Shown: in pieces, positions 46,400 through 55,882 of the stretch
How the letters are laid out: every line of letters starts with the position of its first letter
Position numbering within the stretch: position 1 is the stretch's first letter
Assembly (NCBI RefSeq): GCF_003061515.1
Contig: NZ_CP028924.1
Location: 2,728,001 to 2,792,000, forward strand
DNA: 64,000 nt
Direction of reading: 5' to 3'
From: Colwellia sp. Arc7-D
GTDB lineage: Bacteria > Pseudomonadota > Gammaproteobacteria > Enterobacterales > Alteromonadaceae
The notes under the pieces: model-generated
Seen by the model: the letters and a program-made list of their open reading frames with translations, nothing else
What the model was told of the DNA's origin: nothing
Database searches by the model: none
Made by a program: the position numbers and the translations under genes

Positions 46400-47479
46400 T
46401 TAACCTAACGAGTTGATATTATTTAAATCTTTACAGATCAAAACTAAGCGCTCTTTAAATGACTGTTCAGCATGTCTAAGCCAAACTCTCGGGTCATAAT
46501 TTCCTTTATTAGGTTTATGCTCACCGTCAGGGTTGCCAATTTGGCTTTGTAGAAAGGCATGTTTTTCAGCAGAGTACTCTCTTACACCATTCCAAAATGC
46601 CCATTGTAAATCAGTATCGACATTCATTTTTATTACGCCGTAACCAATCGCCTCTTTAATGTCTGCAGCACTTGAGCCTGAGCCACCATGAAAAACAAAA
46701 TCGACCGGTTGCTCACCCGTAGCAAATTTTTTCTGAATATATTGTTGTGAATCTTTTAAGATAGTAGGACGTAATTCAACGTTACCTGGACTATAAACAC
46801 CATGCACATTGCCAAAGGCAGCCGCAACAGTAAACTTGTTACTCACTTCACCTAATTCTTTGTATGCATAAGCGACTTCTTCAGGTTGGGTGTATAAACG
46901 TGAGCTATCTACGTCAGAATGATCGACTCCGTCTTCTTCACCACCGGTAATGCCTAACTCTATTTCCAACGTCATGCCCATACGGTTCATGCGCTCAAGG
47001 TAGCGCTTACACGTTTCAATATTCTCTTCGAGTGGCTCTTCAGACAAATCAATCATGTGTGAAGTAAACAACGGCTTACCGTGTTGCTTAAAATAAGCTT
47101 CGCCTGCGTCAAGCAAGCCATCAATCCAAGGCAACCATTTTCTGGCGGCATGATCGGTATGAGTCATCACACGTGCACCATAAAGTGGAGCTAATTCATG
47201 AACATGCTTAGCACCAGCTACCGCACCCGCAATAGAAGCACGTAAATTATCGTTATTTAATCCTTTACCAGCATAAAATGCTGCACCACTGCCAGAAAAT
47301 TGAATGATGGCTGGTGAGTTAATTTCACTAGCGGTTTCTAACACAGCATTAATAGTATTGCTTCCTGTAACATTTACAGCTGGCAATGCAAAAGCATTGG
47401 CTTTTGCATAGGCAAAAAGTTGTTGAACTTCGTCGCCGGTAATTACACCTGGGGCAATATTATTTTTTATCGATGTCAT
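46400..47479 (-). CDS. fbaA: Class II fructose-bisphosphate aldolase
   Basis: A 359-residue zinc aldolase, the same length as E. coli FbaA when started at ATG 47479, which has GGAG eight bases upstream; a longer frame to 47521 is unlikely. Signatures: PGVITGDEVQQLFAYAKAN, INAVLETASEINSPAIIQFS, the zinc-binding THTDH, FTSHMIDLSEEP, VHGVYSPGNVELRP and FHGGSGSS. It cleaves fructose 1,6-bisphosphate to triose phosphates, or runs in reverse in gluconeogenesis with the neighbouring FBPase. Confidence 0.96.
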   Translation of the reverse strand: MTSIKNNIAPGVITGDEVQQLFAYAKANAFALPAVNVTGSNTINAVLETASEINSPAIIQFSGSGAAFYAGKGLNNDNLRASIAGAVAGAKHVHELAPLYGARVMTHTDHAARKWLPWIDGLLDAGEAYFKQHGKPLFTSHMIDLSEEPLEENIETCKRYLERMNRMGMTLEIELGITGGEEDGVDHSDVDSSRLYTQPEEVAYAYKELGEVSNKFTVAAAFGNVHGVYSPGNVELRPTILKDSQQYIQKKFATGEQPVDFVFHGGSGSSAADIKEAIGYGVIKMNVDTDLQWAFWNGVREYSAEKHAFLQSQIGNPDGEHKPNKGNYDPRVWLRHAEQSFKERLVLICKDLNNINSLG

Positions 47480-48169
47480 GTTGTTAACTCCATTAGTTGT
47501 CGTTATGCTTTTTATGTCCATTGTATTTATTATAGAACTTCTATTGAAGAACTAATATTGTTGATTTGATTATTTATTTAGCATAAATGAGCTCAGTAAA
47601 TTGACCTGCTCTATTTCAAATCTAACCCTACCAGCCGCTATATCAATAATGTGAATATATACAAAAGTTTTCAATCTAGGGATTACTTATACATTGGTTA
47701 CATTTACATTACAATCCAACATTACCAATAACGATTAAAGGCATATGAATTTTGGTAATACAAAAAGTTAACACAGGTTACGTGGTGATATTTTAAACAA
47801 CAATAAAACACAGTATTCACTTAACAACACACGCCCTAAAGACCGTAAAAATTAAATAGTAAATACAACCACTAACAAAATAAAAAACAGAGCCACCATC
47901 AAATAAGCACATAAAATATAGCGTACTTAAAGTGACATTAAAAATGAATAAACAAGTAAAAAGGCTATTGGTTACTTTGTAATATTGGTAATAACCTATA
48001 GAAAATAAATATATAATAATTTATTACTTTTTAATAATCACTTTGTTCAAAGACAAAAATCTGCAAGTTTCAATATAGTTAAGTTAGCTATAAAAATTAC
48101 CATTAAAGCTCGAATACAAATAAAGCATAAATAAAAAAAATATCTCATCACTAATGAATTATCAAATTT

Positions 48170-48194
48170 AAACTTCTAGACGTCTAGATTGACA
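48170..48194 (+). promoter_or_regulatory. MetJ-type operator
   Basis: AGACGTCT at 48178-48185 is a perfect met box inside the 14-base palindrome TCTAGACGTCTAGA (48175-48188). The preceding octamer AAACTTCT matches six of eight positions, fitting MetJ's habit of binding tandem 8-bp boxes. The array runs into the -35 hexamer, so bound MetJ would block RNA polymerase. Confidence 0.75.
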
Positions 48195-48216
48195 AGCAAT
48201 TTAAACGTCATATAAT
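48189..48216 (+). promoter_or_regulatory. Near-consensus sigma-70 promoter of the MetT-like gene
   Basis: TTGACA (48189-48194) and TATAAT (48211-48216) separated by 16 bases; both hexamers are perfect. It directs transcription to the gene starting at 48295. Confidence 0.85.
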
Positions 48217-48294
48217 GCAATCCAACATAGACATTCCTTGAGAAAAAGTTATTGTTTACTTTGAATAAAAACAATAACTGAAAAGATTTGATTA

Positions 48295-49644
48295 ATGACC
48301 AACAATAATTCGCCAATACCAGCATCAAACTCATCAAACAAAAGCAGTTCAGCGCCTAGCTTGAAAAGCCTCATACCTTTTGGTGCTTTCCTGGGGATAT
48401 TTCTTGGAACGGGTATAGTACTAACGCTCCAAGGGGCTGATTTTGCCTTTTACCAACTCCCCGCCAGTATTGCCATTATTCCAGCCATATTACTGGCTAT
48501 TTATATGGGCAAAGAAACAGTCAACGAGCAAATCAATCAATTTATAGCGGGGGCTGGGCACCAAAATATTATAACCATGTGTATTATCTATTTGCTCGCT
48601 GGCGCATTTGCGGCGGTTGCTAAAGCAACAGGCAGTGTAGATGCTAGCGTACAATTAGGATTGTCACTTTTTCCTGATTATTTTCTCTTGCCTGGTTTAT
48701 TTTTAGTCGCGGCATTTCTTGCTACAGCCATGGGAACCTCAATGGGCACCATTGCCGCTATTGCACCGATTGCCTTAGGATTTGTAGAGTCTGCCGATAT
48801 TGATGCTAGCTTGATTGCCGGCTGTATTATCTCGGGTGCTATTTTTGGTGATAACTTATCGATAATTTCTGACACCACCATAGCGTCGACGCGAAGCCAA
48901 GGCGCGCAAATGAAAGATAAGTTTCGAGTTAATTTTAAATTCGCTGTTCCTGCCGCACTCATTTGTTTAGCACTACTCGCAGCTAATGGCGTTACAATAA
49001 GCCATGTAGCTAGCCAAGAACTCGACGTTATCGGTTTTTTGCCTTATATCGTTATTCTGGCACTGGCACTTTCAGGTATGAATGTCTTTATGGTGCTGAT
49101 CATCGGAATAGTGTTGGCAGCCGTTATTGGCATGTTGAACAATGACTATCAATTAGCAACATGGGTAAGCGATATCAATAAAGGTTTTGCCAGCATGCAA
49201 GACATCTTTATTTTGTCGTTATTTATTGGCGGCTTAAGTGAGCTAATTAAACGCCAAGGCGGATTAAGTGCCCTAACAGCAAGTATTGAACGGTTAACCC
49301 TAAAGGTTAGTCCTCATAACAAAAAGCGTGCCGCAGGCATTGGTATAGGCGCTTTAGCTTTTTGTTGTAACTTTTTTACTGCCAATAATACCGTCTCTAT
49401 TATTGTTACTGGTGAAACGGCTAAAGGCTTAGCACAAGATGGAGAGCTCAGCCCTGCTCACTCCGCCAGCATGTTAGATATTTTTGCTTGTATCAACCAA
49501 GGTTTATTACCCTATGGAGCACAAGCTTTGCTGCTTGGCGCGACTTTAAAAATATCCCCTTTAGACGTAGTGGCAAATGCCTACTACCCTATGATTTTAT
49601 TTTTCGTGGCTAGTTTTGCTTTTTGGCGAATTACCAGAAAATAA
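48295..49644 (+). CDS. metT: NhaC-family transporter, probable methionine transporter MetT
   Basis: A 449-residue polytopic inner-membrane protein of the NhaC antiporter superfamily, with roughly 10-12 hydrophobic segments after a Ser/Asn-rich N-terminus. Family traits include ATAMGTSMGTIAAIAPIALGF, GAIFGDNLSIISDTTIASTRSQG (cited in part), and FFTANNTVSIIVTG. NhaC proteins exchange sodium and protons, but a branch (MetT) is predicted to import methionine because its genes sit under methionine control. Here a MetJ box overlaps a near-consensus promoter, which supports MetT over a housekeeping antiporter. A terminator follows. Confidence 0.8.
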   Translation: MTNNNSPIPASNSSNKSSSAPSLKSLIPFGAFLGIFLGTGIVLTLQGADFAFYQLPASIAIIPAILLAIYMGKETVNEQINQFIAGAGHQNIITMCIIYLLAGAFAAVAKATGSVDASVQLGLSLFPDYFLLPGLFLVAAFLATAMGTSMGTIAAIAPIALGFVESADIDASLIAGCIISGAIFGDNLSIISDTTIASTRSQGAQMKDKFRVNFKFAVPAALICLALLAANGVTISHVASQELDVIGFLPYIVILALALSGMNVFMVLIIGIVLAAVIGMLNNDYQLATWVSDINKGFASMQDIFILSLFIGGLSELIKRQGGLSALTASIERLTLKVSPHNKKRAAGIGIGALAFCCNFFTANNTVSIIVTGETAKGLAQDGELSPAHSASMLDIFACINQGLLPYGAQALLLGATLKISPLDVVANAYYPMILFFVASFAFWRITRK

Positions 49645-49680
49645 CCTTTATCTCTTTTAATTCTTCCTACACTTAACAAC

Positions 49681-49706
49681 AAAAAGCCCGAATTAACGGG
49701 CTTTTT
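49681..49706 (+). terminator. Rho-independent terminator after the MetT-like gene
   Basis: AAAAAGCCCG-AATTAA-CGGGCTTTTT with a T tract, 37 bases beyond the stop; the symmetric A/T tails allow it to serve the convergent M48 gene too. Confidence 0.9.
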
Positions 49707-49779
49707 CTTTCAATAAGAAGTTAGTTTATTCAACGTTAACTAATCAAAATACCAAGCGATTAAACATTACAACGTAATG

Positions 49780-50574
49780 CTAAATAGTGGGTTTAACACA
49801 ATTAGGCGGTGTTGATTTTTTAAAAATAGGCAGTGATTTCGGCAAATGTTCAGTTAACTGCTTTATACGCGTTTCATTTGATGGATGAGTCGACATAAAT
49901 TCAGGTGGCGAACCTGCTGAGATTTTAGCCATATTTTGCCAAAGTTTAATACTACCTTTAGGATCGAAACCAGATTTAGCCATTAAATCTTGGCCGACAA
50001 TATCTGCTTCACTTTCATGGCTACGACCATATGGCATCAATACCCCATACTGCACGCCTAAACCTAAACCTGCCATCATCATATTTCGACTTTCTACATT
50101 CTGGCTTTCAAGCACTACACTGACAATAGAAAGGCCCATTTGGCTCACTTGACTTGATGATAAACGCTCGTTCGAGTGTTGCTCAATAACATGACCCACT
50201 TCATGACCAATAATAGCGCCTAATTGATCTTGGTTCTCAGCTACTTTTAATATGCCAGTATAAACGCCAATTTTTCCACCGGGTAATGCAAAGGCATTAA
50301 CTTGTTCGGAGTCAAATACCACCACTTCCCACGCGCCGTCATGTGCAGACTTTGGTACATTGACAGTAATAGCGTTAGCAACACATTGCACATAGCGGTT
50401 GATTTCAGGTGACTGGCTTATTTTTTCTTTGGTTTTCATTTCTTCAAAAGATGCGCTACCCATTTTATTGAGTTCGTCTGCAGACATCATCATTAACTGC
50501 GAACGACCTGTTGAAGATTTGGTACAACCGGTTAAGGTGATTATTGCTAAACATATCGCCAATTTAATTTTCAT
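49780..50574 (-). CDS. M48-family metalloprotease lipoprotein (LoiP-like)
   Basis: A 264-residue lipoprotein: lipobox LTGC (C17), then a peptidase M48 domain with the zinc motif HEVGH (H125, H129) and the downstream glutamate in SHESEADIVG (~E190). Size and layout match LoiP/YggG, an outer-membrane-associated protease, rather than the larger BepA, which has a TPR domain. It likely degrades or processes envelope proteins. AGGAG precedes the ATG. It is a single gene convergent with the MetT-like gene. Confidence 0.85.
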   Translation of the reverse strand: MKIKLAICLAIITLTGCTKSSTGRSQLMMMSADELNKMGSASFEEMKTKEKISQSPEINRYVQCVANAITVNVPKSAHDGAWEVVVFDSEQVNAFALPGGKIGVYTGILKVAENQDQLGAIIGHEVGHVIEQHSNERLSSSQVSQMGLSIVSVVLESQNVESRNMMMAGLGLGVQYGVLMPYGRSHESEADIVGQDLMAKSGFDPKGSIKLWQNMAKISAGSPPEFMSTHPSNETRIKQLTEHLPKSLPIFKKSTPPNCVKPTI

Positions 50575-50868
50575 CTGCTCTCCTAAAAAAATTTACTTTA
50601 AAATAAATACGTTAATAGCTTATTCTAAGTAATGAAAAGTTAAATATCTATTATTTATTGGATTAAGGTCTAGTGATGAGCGGTAAGAGTTCAACCGAGC
50701 GGCTAATATGAACTCACTATCGAATATATTTGTATCGCTGTTGCTGTTTATATTTATGCACAATGAATTTTTTTCTGATTTTTTAACGACAAAATAATAA
50801 AATTACAGTCTTAAAGACTCAAAGCGTTAAGGTCAGTGCAAGCTATATCAATTGACCTACTTATTTAG

Positions 50869-52365
50869 TTACTTAATTTCTTCTATTGGTATTACTCGTC
50901 TTAAGTTAAACGAAAACGCAGTACCTTTGCCTAAGGTGCTTTTTACTTTGATATCAGATTTCAATAATTCTAATAACTTTTTAGTAATAGCTAACCCTAA
51001 GCCCGTATGTTTATTTTTATCTTGTATGGCGTTACTTGCGCGATAACGGGTGTCAAAAATATACGATAGCTCTTCTGCTTTTATACCCGTTCCGTTGTCA
51101 GAAATTGTAAGGCTACATTGATTTTCATTTAACTCTTCGATAATTAACTCAATTTTTCCTCTCTCTTGAGTATGGCGAATAGCGTTTTCTAATAAATTAC
51201 TGATCACTCGTTCAAGTTTAGCAATATCACTATAAACTTGAGTATAAGAACTGTTGGGTTTTACTGAAATATCGATGTGCTTTGCGTTGGTCTGCAAATT
51301 AAACTTTGCCATAATATCGTAGAGCAATTCGGCTAGATTAAATGTTTCAAAGTTTAAGGTAACTTGACCACCTTCAAGGTGTGTAAGCTCAAATATTTGA
51401 TCAATGAGTAACTTCAACTGTAGGGTATTTTTTAGTACGGTATTAATGTGCTTTTCTCGTACCTCAGCCGTTAACTCATTGCCTTTATGGGCGATCATTT
51501 CAATATAACCTTGTAATGATGACAAGGGGGTTCGTAAGTCATGAGAAATATCAGCTAACAACTCTCTTCGTTTCACATCACTTTGTTGTAAAAGGTTTAA
51601 TTGCTCATTGAGTTGATTAACCATTTCTTCAAAAGCCACGCCCAATTGATGTACTTCATTACTGCTATTAGGCATCCACGAGGTTAACTTTAGCGATGAT
51701 TTATCAAAGCCTGCATTTTTTAATAACTGAATATCATGGTTAAGGCGACGAAGTGGTCGAGTAAAGTAGTAAAAAATGCCCAGCATAACAATGAAAAGAA
51801 ATACCAATGCTCCCACCAGCATAACCATAGAAAGTTCAGCTTGTCGGTCAGAGTCTACACGGTTATAAGCAGACTCATAACGCTCTCCGGTGACAATAAC
51901 ATACAGATAGCCAATTAACTGGCTACCATTAAAAACAGGGGCTGCTGAGAATATTTTTTCACGGCTCTCATGCTGTGGATCATCACCATAAATAGGTAAG
52001 CTGATCTCATTTTGTGTTAGCTGAATTAATGGTTTTAGATCAATACGATCGCGTTTAATTAATGACGGTGTAATTGAATGAGTTAAAATAACGCCATTAG
52101 GGTCAATAAAATAAAATTCAAATGCGGGCCCTAATACCATTAAGGTGTGAAAAAGGTTTTTTAAGGCTTGATGGTCATAAGCCCCTTCCTGTAACAGCGG
52201 GTTATCACGAGCTAAATTAGCGGCAAGTGATAGATGTAAGTTTTGTTCTGACTCATAGCGTGTTGTTTGCTCTAAATTTTCTGCCCAAACAAAAAACACA
52301 CTAATAATGACAATAAATACCACTAACAGTGACAACGATAGTCTGTGGTAAAGTGATAATCTCAC
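50869..52365 (-). CDS. Sensor histidine kinase
   Basis: A 498-residue membrane kinase: transmembrane segment near residues 10-28, a periplasmic sensor of ~150 residues (FEFYFIDPNGVILTHS; PVFNGSQLIGYLYVIV), second transmembrane segment (~180-205), HAMP, HisKA with the phospho-accepting His in DISHDLRTPLSS, and HATPase_c with N box ISNLLENAIRH, DNGTGIK and GLGLAI. I prefer GTG at 52365, which overlaps the regulator's TGA stop (GTGA), over an upstream TTG. It pairs with the regulator gene; the stimulus is unknown. Confidence 0.9.
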   Translation of the reverse strand: MRLSLYHRLSLSLLVVFIVIISVFFVWAENLEQTTRYESEQNLHLSLAANLARDNPLLQEGAYDHQALKNLFHTLMVLGPAFEFYFIDPNGVILTHSITPSLIKRDRIDLKPLIQLTQNEISLPIYGDDPQHESREKIFSAAPVFNGSQLIGYLYVIVTGERYESAYNRVDSDRQAELSMVMLVGALVFLFIVMLGIFYYFTRPLRRLNHDIQLLKNAGFDKSSLKLTSWMPNSSNEVHQLGVAFEEMVNQLNEQLNLLQQSDVKRRELLADISHDLRTPLSSLQGYIEMIAHKGNELTAEVREKHINTVLKNTLQLKLLIDQIFELTHLEGGQVTLNFETFNLAELLYDIMAKFNLQTNAKHIDISVKPNSSYTQVYSDIAKLERVISNLLENAIRHTQERGKIELIIEELNENQCSLTISDNGTGIKAEELSYIFDTRYRASNAIQDKNKHTGLGLAITKKLLELLKSDIKVKSTLGKGTAFSFNLRRVIPIEEIK

Positions 52366-53087
52366 GCTGCAACACCATGACGACAAAGTTTATATCCTAC
52401 ACCCCATACAGTTTGTACAATTGCAGGTTTAGTGGCATTAGTTTCAACTTTATTACGTAATCGATTAATGTGTGAATTTACCGTATGCTCGTAACCGCTA
52501 TGGTGATATCCCCAAACTGAGCTTAGTAATTGTTCACGAGAAAATACTTGGTCTGGGTGAGAAGCTAAGTAAAAAAGCAAGTCAAATTCGGTTGATGTCA
52601 ATTCAACATTATTGCCATTTAATGTAACTAAATGAGAAACACAGTCTATCTTCAGTACTCCTAAGGTCAAATACTGTTCTGGCGATTGCTTTTCTATTTG
52701 TTGTTGGCTAATTTTTGATAACAAATGTACTCTCCGCAATTGACTGCGCACTCTAGCTTGCAATTCACGAACACTAAATGGCTTCGTCATATAATCATCA
52801 GCGCCTAGCTCAAGGCCAAGTACACGATCAATTTCACTGTTTCTTGAAGTTACCATTAGAATGACTTGCTCGGGTTTTTGTTCACGTAATTGCCGACAAA
52901 CATCTAAGCCTGATATGCCCGGCAACATGACATCAAGCATGACAAGATCATATTGATTATTTGCTAGCTTCTCTAACGCTACTTCGCCAGATAAACAATG
53001 CTCAACGGTTAAACCAATTTCTTGCAGGTTTAAGCTGATTAAATCTGCAATGTCTTGATCATCTTCAACTACCAAAATGGTATCCAT
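52362..53087 (-). CDS. OmpR-family response regulator
   Basis: A 241-residue regulator with receiver domain (acidic pair ED, phospho-acceptor D52 in MLDVMLPG, K in YMTKPFSVRE) and C-terminal winged-helix DNA-binding domain (SVWGYHHSGYEHTVNSHINRLRNK, cited in part; end VWGVGYKL). ATG at 53087, with GGAG nearby, is chosen over a 20-residue upstream extension. It overlaps the kinase gene by four bases. The neighbouring upstream genes on the same strand encode two spondin-domain secreted proteins, possible targets. Confidence 0.92.
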   Translation of the reverse strand: MDTILVVEDDQDIADLISLNLQEIGLTVEHCLSGEVALEKLANNQYDLVMLDVMLPGISGLDVCRQLREQKPEQVILMVTSRNSEIDRVLGLELGADDYMTKPFSVRELQARVRSQLRRVHLLSKISQQQIEKQSPEQYLTLGVLKIDCVSHLVTLNGNNVELTSTEFDLLFYLASHPDQVFSREQLLSSVWGYHHSGYEHTVNSHINRLRNKVETNATKPAIVQTVWGVGYKLCRHGVAA

Positions 53088-53311
53088 GTTCTGCTCCGTT
53101 ATTATGTTTTTTTCACAAGAACTTAGCACAGACTGAATTAACTCCAATAGGTATGTAAAGAATTTTTTAATTATGTAAAAGATTTTTGTCTTACAAATAA
53201 AATTCGATATATTTCTGTGCCTTTTACATAAGAACTTGCCAGCACAGAAATACTTTCGTGATTTTATTAATAAAGCGAGTTATTTAAACTCAATAACAAT
53301 GACATCAATAA

Positions 53312-53341
53312 TTTAAAATCTGAGGGCGTTTAAAAACGCCC
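53312..53341 (-). terminator. Terminator after the spondin lipoprotein gene
   Basis: GGGCGTTT pairs with AAACGCCC (53324-53341), with a TTTT-containing tail on the minus strand; it separates the spondin genes from the two-component system. Confidence 0.8.
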
Positions 53342-53347
53342 TACTCA

Positions 53348-54181
53348 TTATCGTGTTCGAGTTACAACAATACGCGCGGTTGGATTGTCCCAACGATCAG
53401 CTTCGGTAAGTACCGAGGTACTTAAACCTTCTTTACTCTCATCAGCTGCATTCTCGTTAGTAATAACACCACGATGAAAATGAACACTATCAAAAAGATC
53501 ATCACGTTCAGCATTAAAACCTGCACTGGCTCCACCACCGCCTGCCGCACCGGCTGCTGGCCCTGGCATTGTGTCAGCTGTTTCGGTATTTGCTTCGGTA
53601 CCAGCATCCCAAGTCGGTGCCATAAAGCTCATAGTTTGACCCACTGTCATATTACTAATGTCTGCAGCATTTAGTCCCGTAAAGGCGTCGTTAGTATTAA
53701 CTAGCATAGTGGTAAAACTAATGCGTAAGTCGTCAACATCTAAAAGCGGCACTAAAAGTGTCGACATTGCACCGATAGATTTAGGCGATGTAGCACCAGG
53801 GGTTGTTACAGCATCTAAATACTGAGTCGCAGCTAAAGCTTCTGATATTAACCCTGATGGGTCGCCACCTTCTGCCAGCTGTTCTAAACCTAGACTGGCC
53901 ATTTCGCCATCGATAAAAGTATTAAAACCAGACTCATGTAACACTACAGCCGCCGGTGAAAATGGTTGAGCATAAGTTAAATTAGTGACCTGTACAGTGA
54001 AAACGGCAAGGTTTCCATTAGTGCCGTCAGAGCCATTTGTGCCATCGGTACCATTTGTACCATCAACACCAGCACTACCTGCAGGACCTGTAGCGCCGCT
54101 TTCGCCATCATCGCCACCACAACCAGTTGCTAAAACTGCAATTAAAGGCAGCAAAGCTAACGTTAGTTTGTTCATATTCAT
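53348..54181 (-). CDS. Spondin-domain lipoprotein with collagen-like linker
   Basis: A 277-residue protein with lipobox-type signal ATGC (cysteine ~20), then a collagen-like Gly-x-x stretch (GATGPAGSAGVDGTNGTDG), and a Spondin_N-like domain: VQVTNLTYAQPFSPAAVVLH, LVNTNDAFTGLN, WDAGTEANTE, FHRGV and NPTARIVVTR. Bacterial spondin-type domains are secreted and poorly characterised; the eukaryotic fold binds a divalent ion and adheres to matrix. ATG at 54181 with AGGGAG upstream is preferred to the TTG at 54187. It follows a second spondin gene by 17 bases. Confidence 0.75.
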   Translation of the reverse strand: MNMNKLTLALLPLIAVLATGCGGDDGESGATGPAGSAGVDGTNGTDGTNGSDGTNGNLAVFTVQVTNLTYAQPFSPAAVVLHESGFNTFIDGEMASLGLEQLAEGGDPSGLISEALAATQYLDAVTTPGATSPKSIGAMSTLLVPLLDVDDLRISFTTMLVNTNDAFTGLNAADISNMTVGQTMSFMAPTWDAGTEANTETADTMPGPAAGAAGGGGASAGFNAERDDLFDSVHFHRGVITNENAADESKEGLSTSVLTEADRWDNPTARIVVTRTR

Positions 54182-54198
54182 GATCAATTCTCCCTAAA

Positions 54199-55029
54199 TT
54201 AAGAGGCTGGGATAGTAATAGTTACGCGTGCAACAGGGTTTAACCAGCGGTGTTCAGTTGACACTAAATCACTAGCGCCATCAGTAAGGCTGGTATCACC
54301 TAAAACATTTCTATGAATATGTACTGGGCCGTCTGTACCATCTACCACTTCGTTAGCACCAATGGCACTACCATCTTCTGCAAAACCTACCTTGGCCGCA
54401 ACACCCATACCACCAACACCTAATGGCACTGGAGATGCACCTGCACCCGCAACACCTGGTGCGCCATAGCCACCTAATGGTGTACCGCCCTGCGCTACAA
54501 TATCTGTTCGCGTGCTATTTAATTCGTCATTTAATTCTGTACCTGCGTCATAGGCGTTTACCATATAAGTATAAGTGCCAGGTGTAGTAGGTATTTTAAT
54601 GCTGTCTAAGCCAGCGAAGGCATCATTGGTTGGTATTAACATGGCTAAAATAGAAAGATGCGTTTTATCCATGGTATCAAAGGTATAGTTTTCAGTGGTT
54701 GATGGTGCGCTTAAACCATCAATACGATGCCAAGTATTTGAACTATTATCAGTATCAGTTGGGCCTAAAAGCGCTTCAAAGTTCTGCCCTGAAGATGCAG
54801 CATTTTGAGCATCATCAATCACGCCAGCTTCGGCAAGCCAAGCTAAAGCAGATGTTGCTTCAACACCAGGTTCAAAAGCGTCAACTGTATTGTCATGCGC
54901 TATCACTAAACGTGGCGTAAAGTGTTGAGCATGTGTGAGGTTGGTAATTTGAATATCAATAGTTTGTGCCATTAGCACCGAGCTTGAACAGGCCAGTGCA
55001 ATAGCAGATGCAGTTTTAATAAGTTTCAT
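54199..55029 (-). CDS. Secreted spondin-domain protein
   Basis: A 276-residue exported protein: signal peptide ending VLMAQ, then a Spondin_N-like domain with IQITNLTHAQHFTPRLVIAH, LIPTNDAFAGLDSI, YDAGTELNDE, VHIHRNVLGD and LNPVARVTITIP. It is clearly a paralogue of the lipoprotein downstream, pointing to an old tandem duplication. A Gly/Ala-rich insertion (GGYGAPGVAGAGASP) lies before the last strands. AAGGGAAA is the ribosome site. Function unknown; surface adhesion or matrix is a guess. Confidence 0.75.
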   Translation of the reverse strand: MKLIKTASAIALACSSSVLMAQTIDIQITNLTHAQHFTPRLVIAHDNTVDAFEPGVEATSALAWLAEAGVIDDAQNAASSGQNFEALLGPTDTDNSSNTWHRIDGLSAPSTTENYTFDTMDKTHLSILAMLIPTNDAFAGLDSIKIPTTPGTYTYMVNAYDAGTELNDELNSTRTDIVAQGGTPLGGYGAPGVAGAGASPVPLGVGGMGVAAKVGFAEDGSAIGANEVVDGTDGPVHIHRNVLGDTSLTDGASDLVSTEHRWLNPVARVTITIPAS

Positions 55030-55144
55030 AAGTTTCCCTTGATGACTAAATGATTACGCACTTAGTATGCAAAGCAAACATTGCTAAACTTTCACAGAGT
55101 TATCACAAATGTGTCACAATTTTATAATTTAAAAGTAATGAAAT

Positions 55145-55882
55145 TTATTTGTTAATTAGCGTGTCTCGACCTTTACTCACGCCAAAAATGTCTTCTGGAT
55201 AAAAACCTAAAGTAACATGGAAGTCTTTATTTTTTAACAATAAGTTTTGACGAATAAATTGTCCATCAGGTGAAGAGGCAACAACAAAGTAGCTCTTTTT
55301 CTCGTCTTTTTCGACTCGTCCTAAGCCATGTAAAATAACACGAAATTGTGTCTTTGGTGCTAATTTAGCTTTATCAATGGTTTGATATTCGTAAGGGTTT
55401 ATTAAAGTAACATGGAAAGATTGATGATCACGTGCCGCTTGGTGCTGTCGATATATAGCAAATTGTTCTTCACCTAACTCAGCTTTCAATTGCTCTAAAT
55501 AGCCGCTTAACTCAGCATCTGAAACTTTACCGCCTAAATAAACTAAACCGCTGTTATCTCTAAGCTCACTAATCTCAAGGTTTAGGGTTCTGTCTTCGTA
55601 AAACGATTTTTCTGTCAGTTTATTATCCGACTGCGCCAGTGCTCTAGCTAATGGTGTCGATTTTTGTTGTTGTGTAAGTTGTTTATGCTTTACTTCAGTA
55701 TCAACATTTTTAGTCATATCGTTATTTATTAATAACGATTTTTTATGTTCTGATATAACCGAGACAGTTTCTTTATCAGCGTTAAGTTGTTCAATATATC
55801 CACTTGCCGTAGCCACAATATTTGTAGCACTAAGCGTTACAAATAGCGCAGATAAAGCCGTAATTTTAAAATTAATATTCAT
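55145..55882 (-). CDS. Secreted 2H-phosphoesterase-like protein
   Basis: A 245-residue protein with a signal peptide (to VATA), a polar linker to ~95, and a C-terminal domain with two H-x-T-x motifs: HVTL at 157-160 (SFHVTLINP) and HVTL at 222-225 (DFHVTLGFYPEDI), spaced as in the 2H phosphoesterase/LigT fold. GFYPEDIFG resembles the nucleic-acid-repair-associated branch of that superfamily. These enzymes hydrolyse cyclic or 2',3'-phosphodiester bonds, normally in the cytosol, so export is unusual. It is followed on the same strand by two spondin genes. No substrate can be assigned. Confidence 0.65.
   Translation of the reverse strand: MNINFKITALSALFVTLSATNIVATASGYIEQLNADKETVSVISEHKKSLLINNDMTKNVDTEVKHKQLTQQQKSTPLARALAQSDNKLTEKSFYEDRTLNLEISELRDNSGLVYLGGKVSDAELSGYLEQLKAELGEEQFAIYRQHQAARDHQSFHVTLINPYEYQTIDKAKLAPKTQFRVILHGLGRVEKDEKKSYFVVASSPDGQFIRQNLLLKNKDFHVTLGFYPEDIFGVSKGRDTLINK

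Larger units (their letters stand above)
47480..48294. promoter_or_regulatory. Long divergent intergenic region before the MetT-like gene
   Basis: 815 AT-rich bases between the leftward aldolase gene and the rightward NhaC-family gene. Apart from the MetJ box and promoter at its right end (listed separately), nothing coding or strongly structured is seen. Confidence 0.6.

Noticed and set aside
50687..50715. GAGTTCA/TGAACTC inverted repeat between the M48 gene and the kinase gene
   Set aside because: Short arms with a 15-base loop and no T tract; expected by chance in intergenic DNA.
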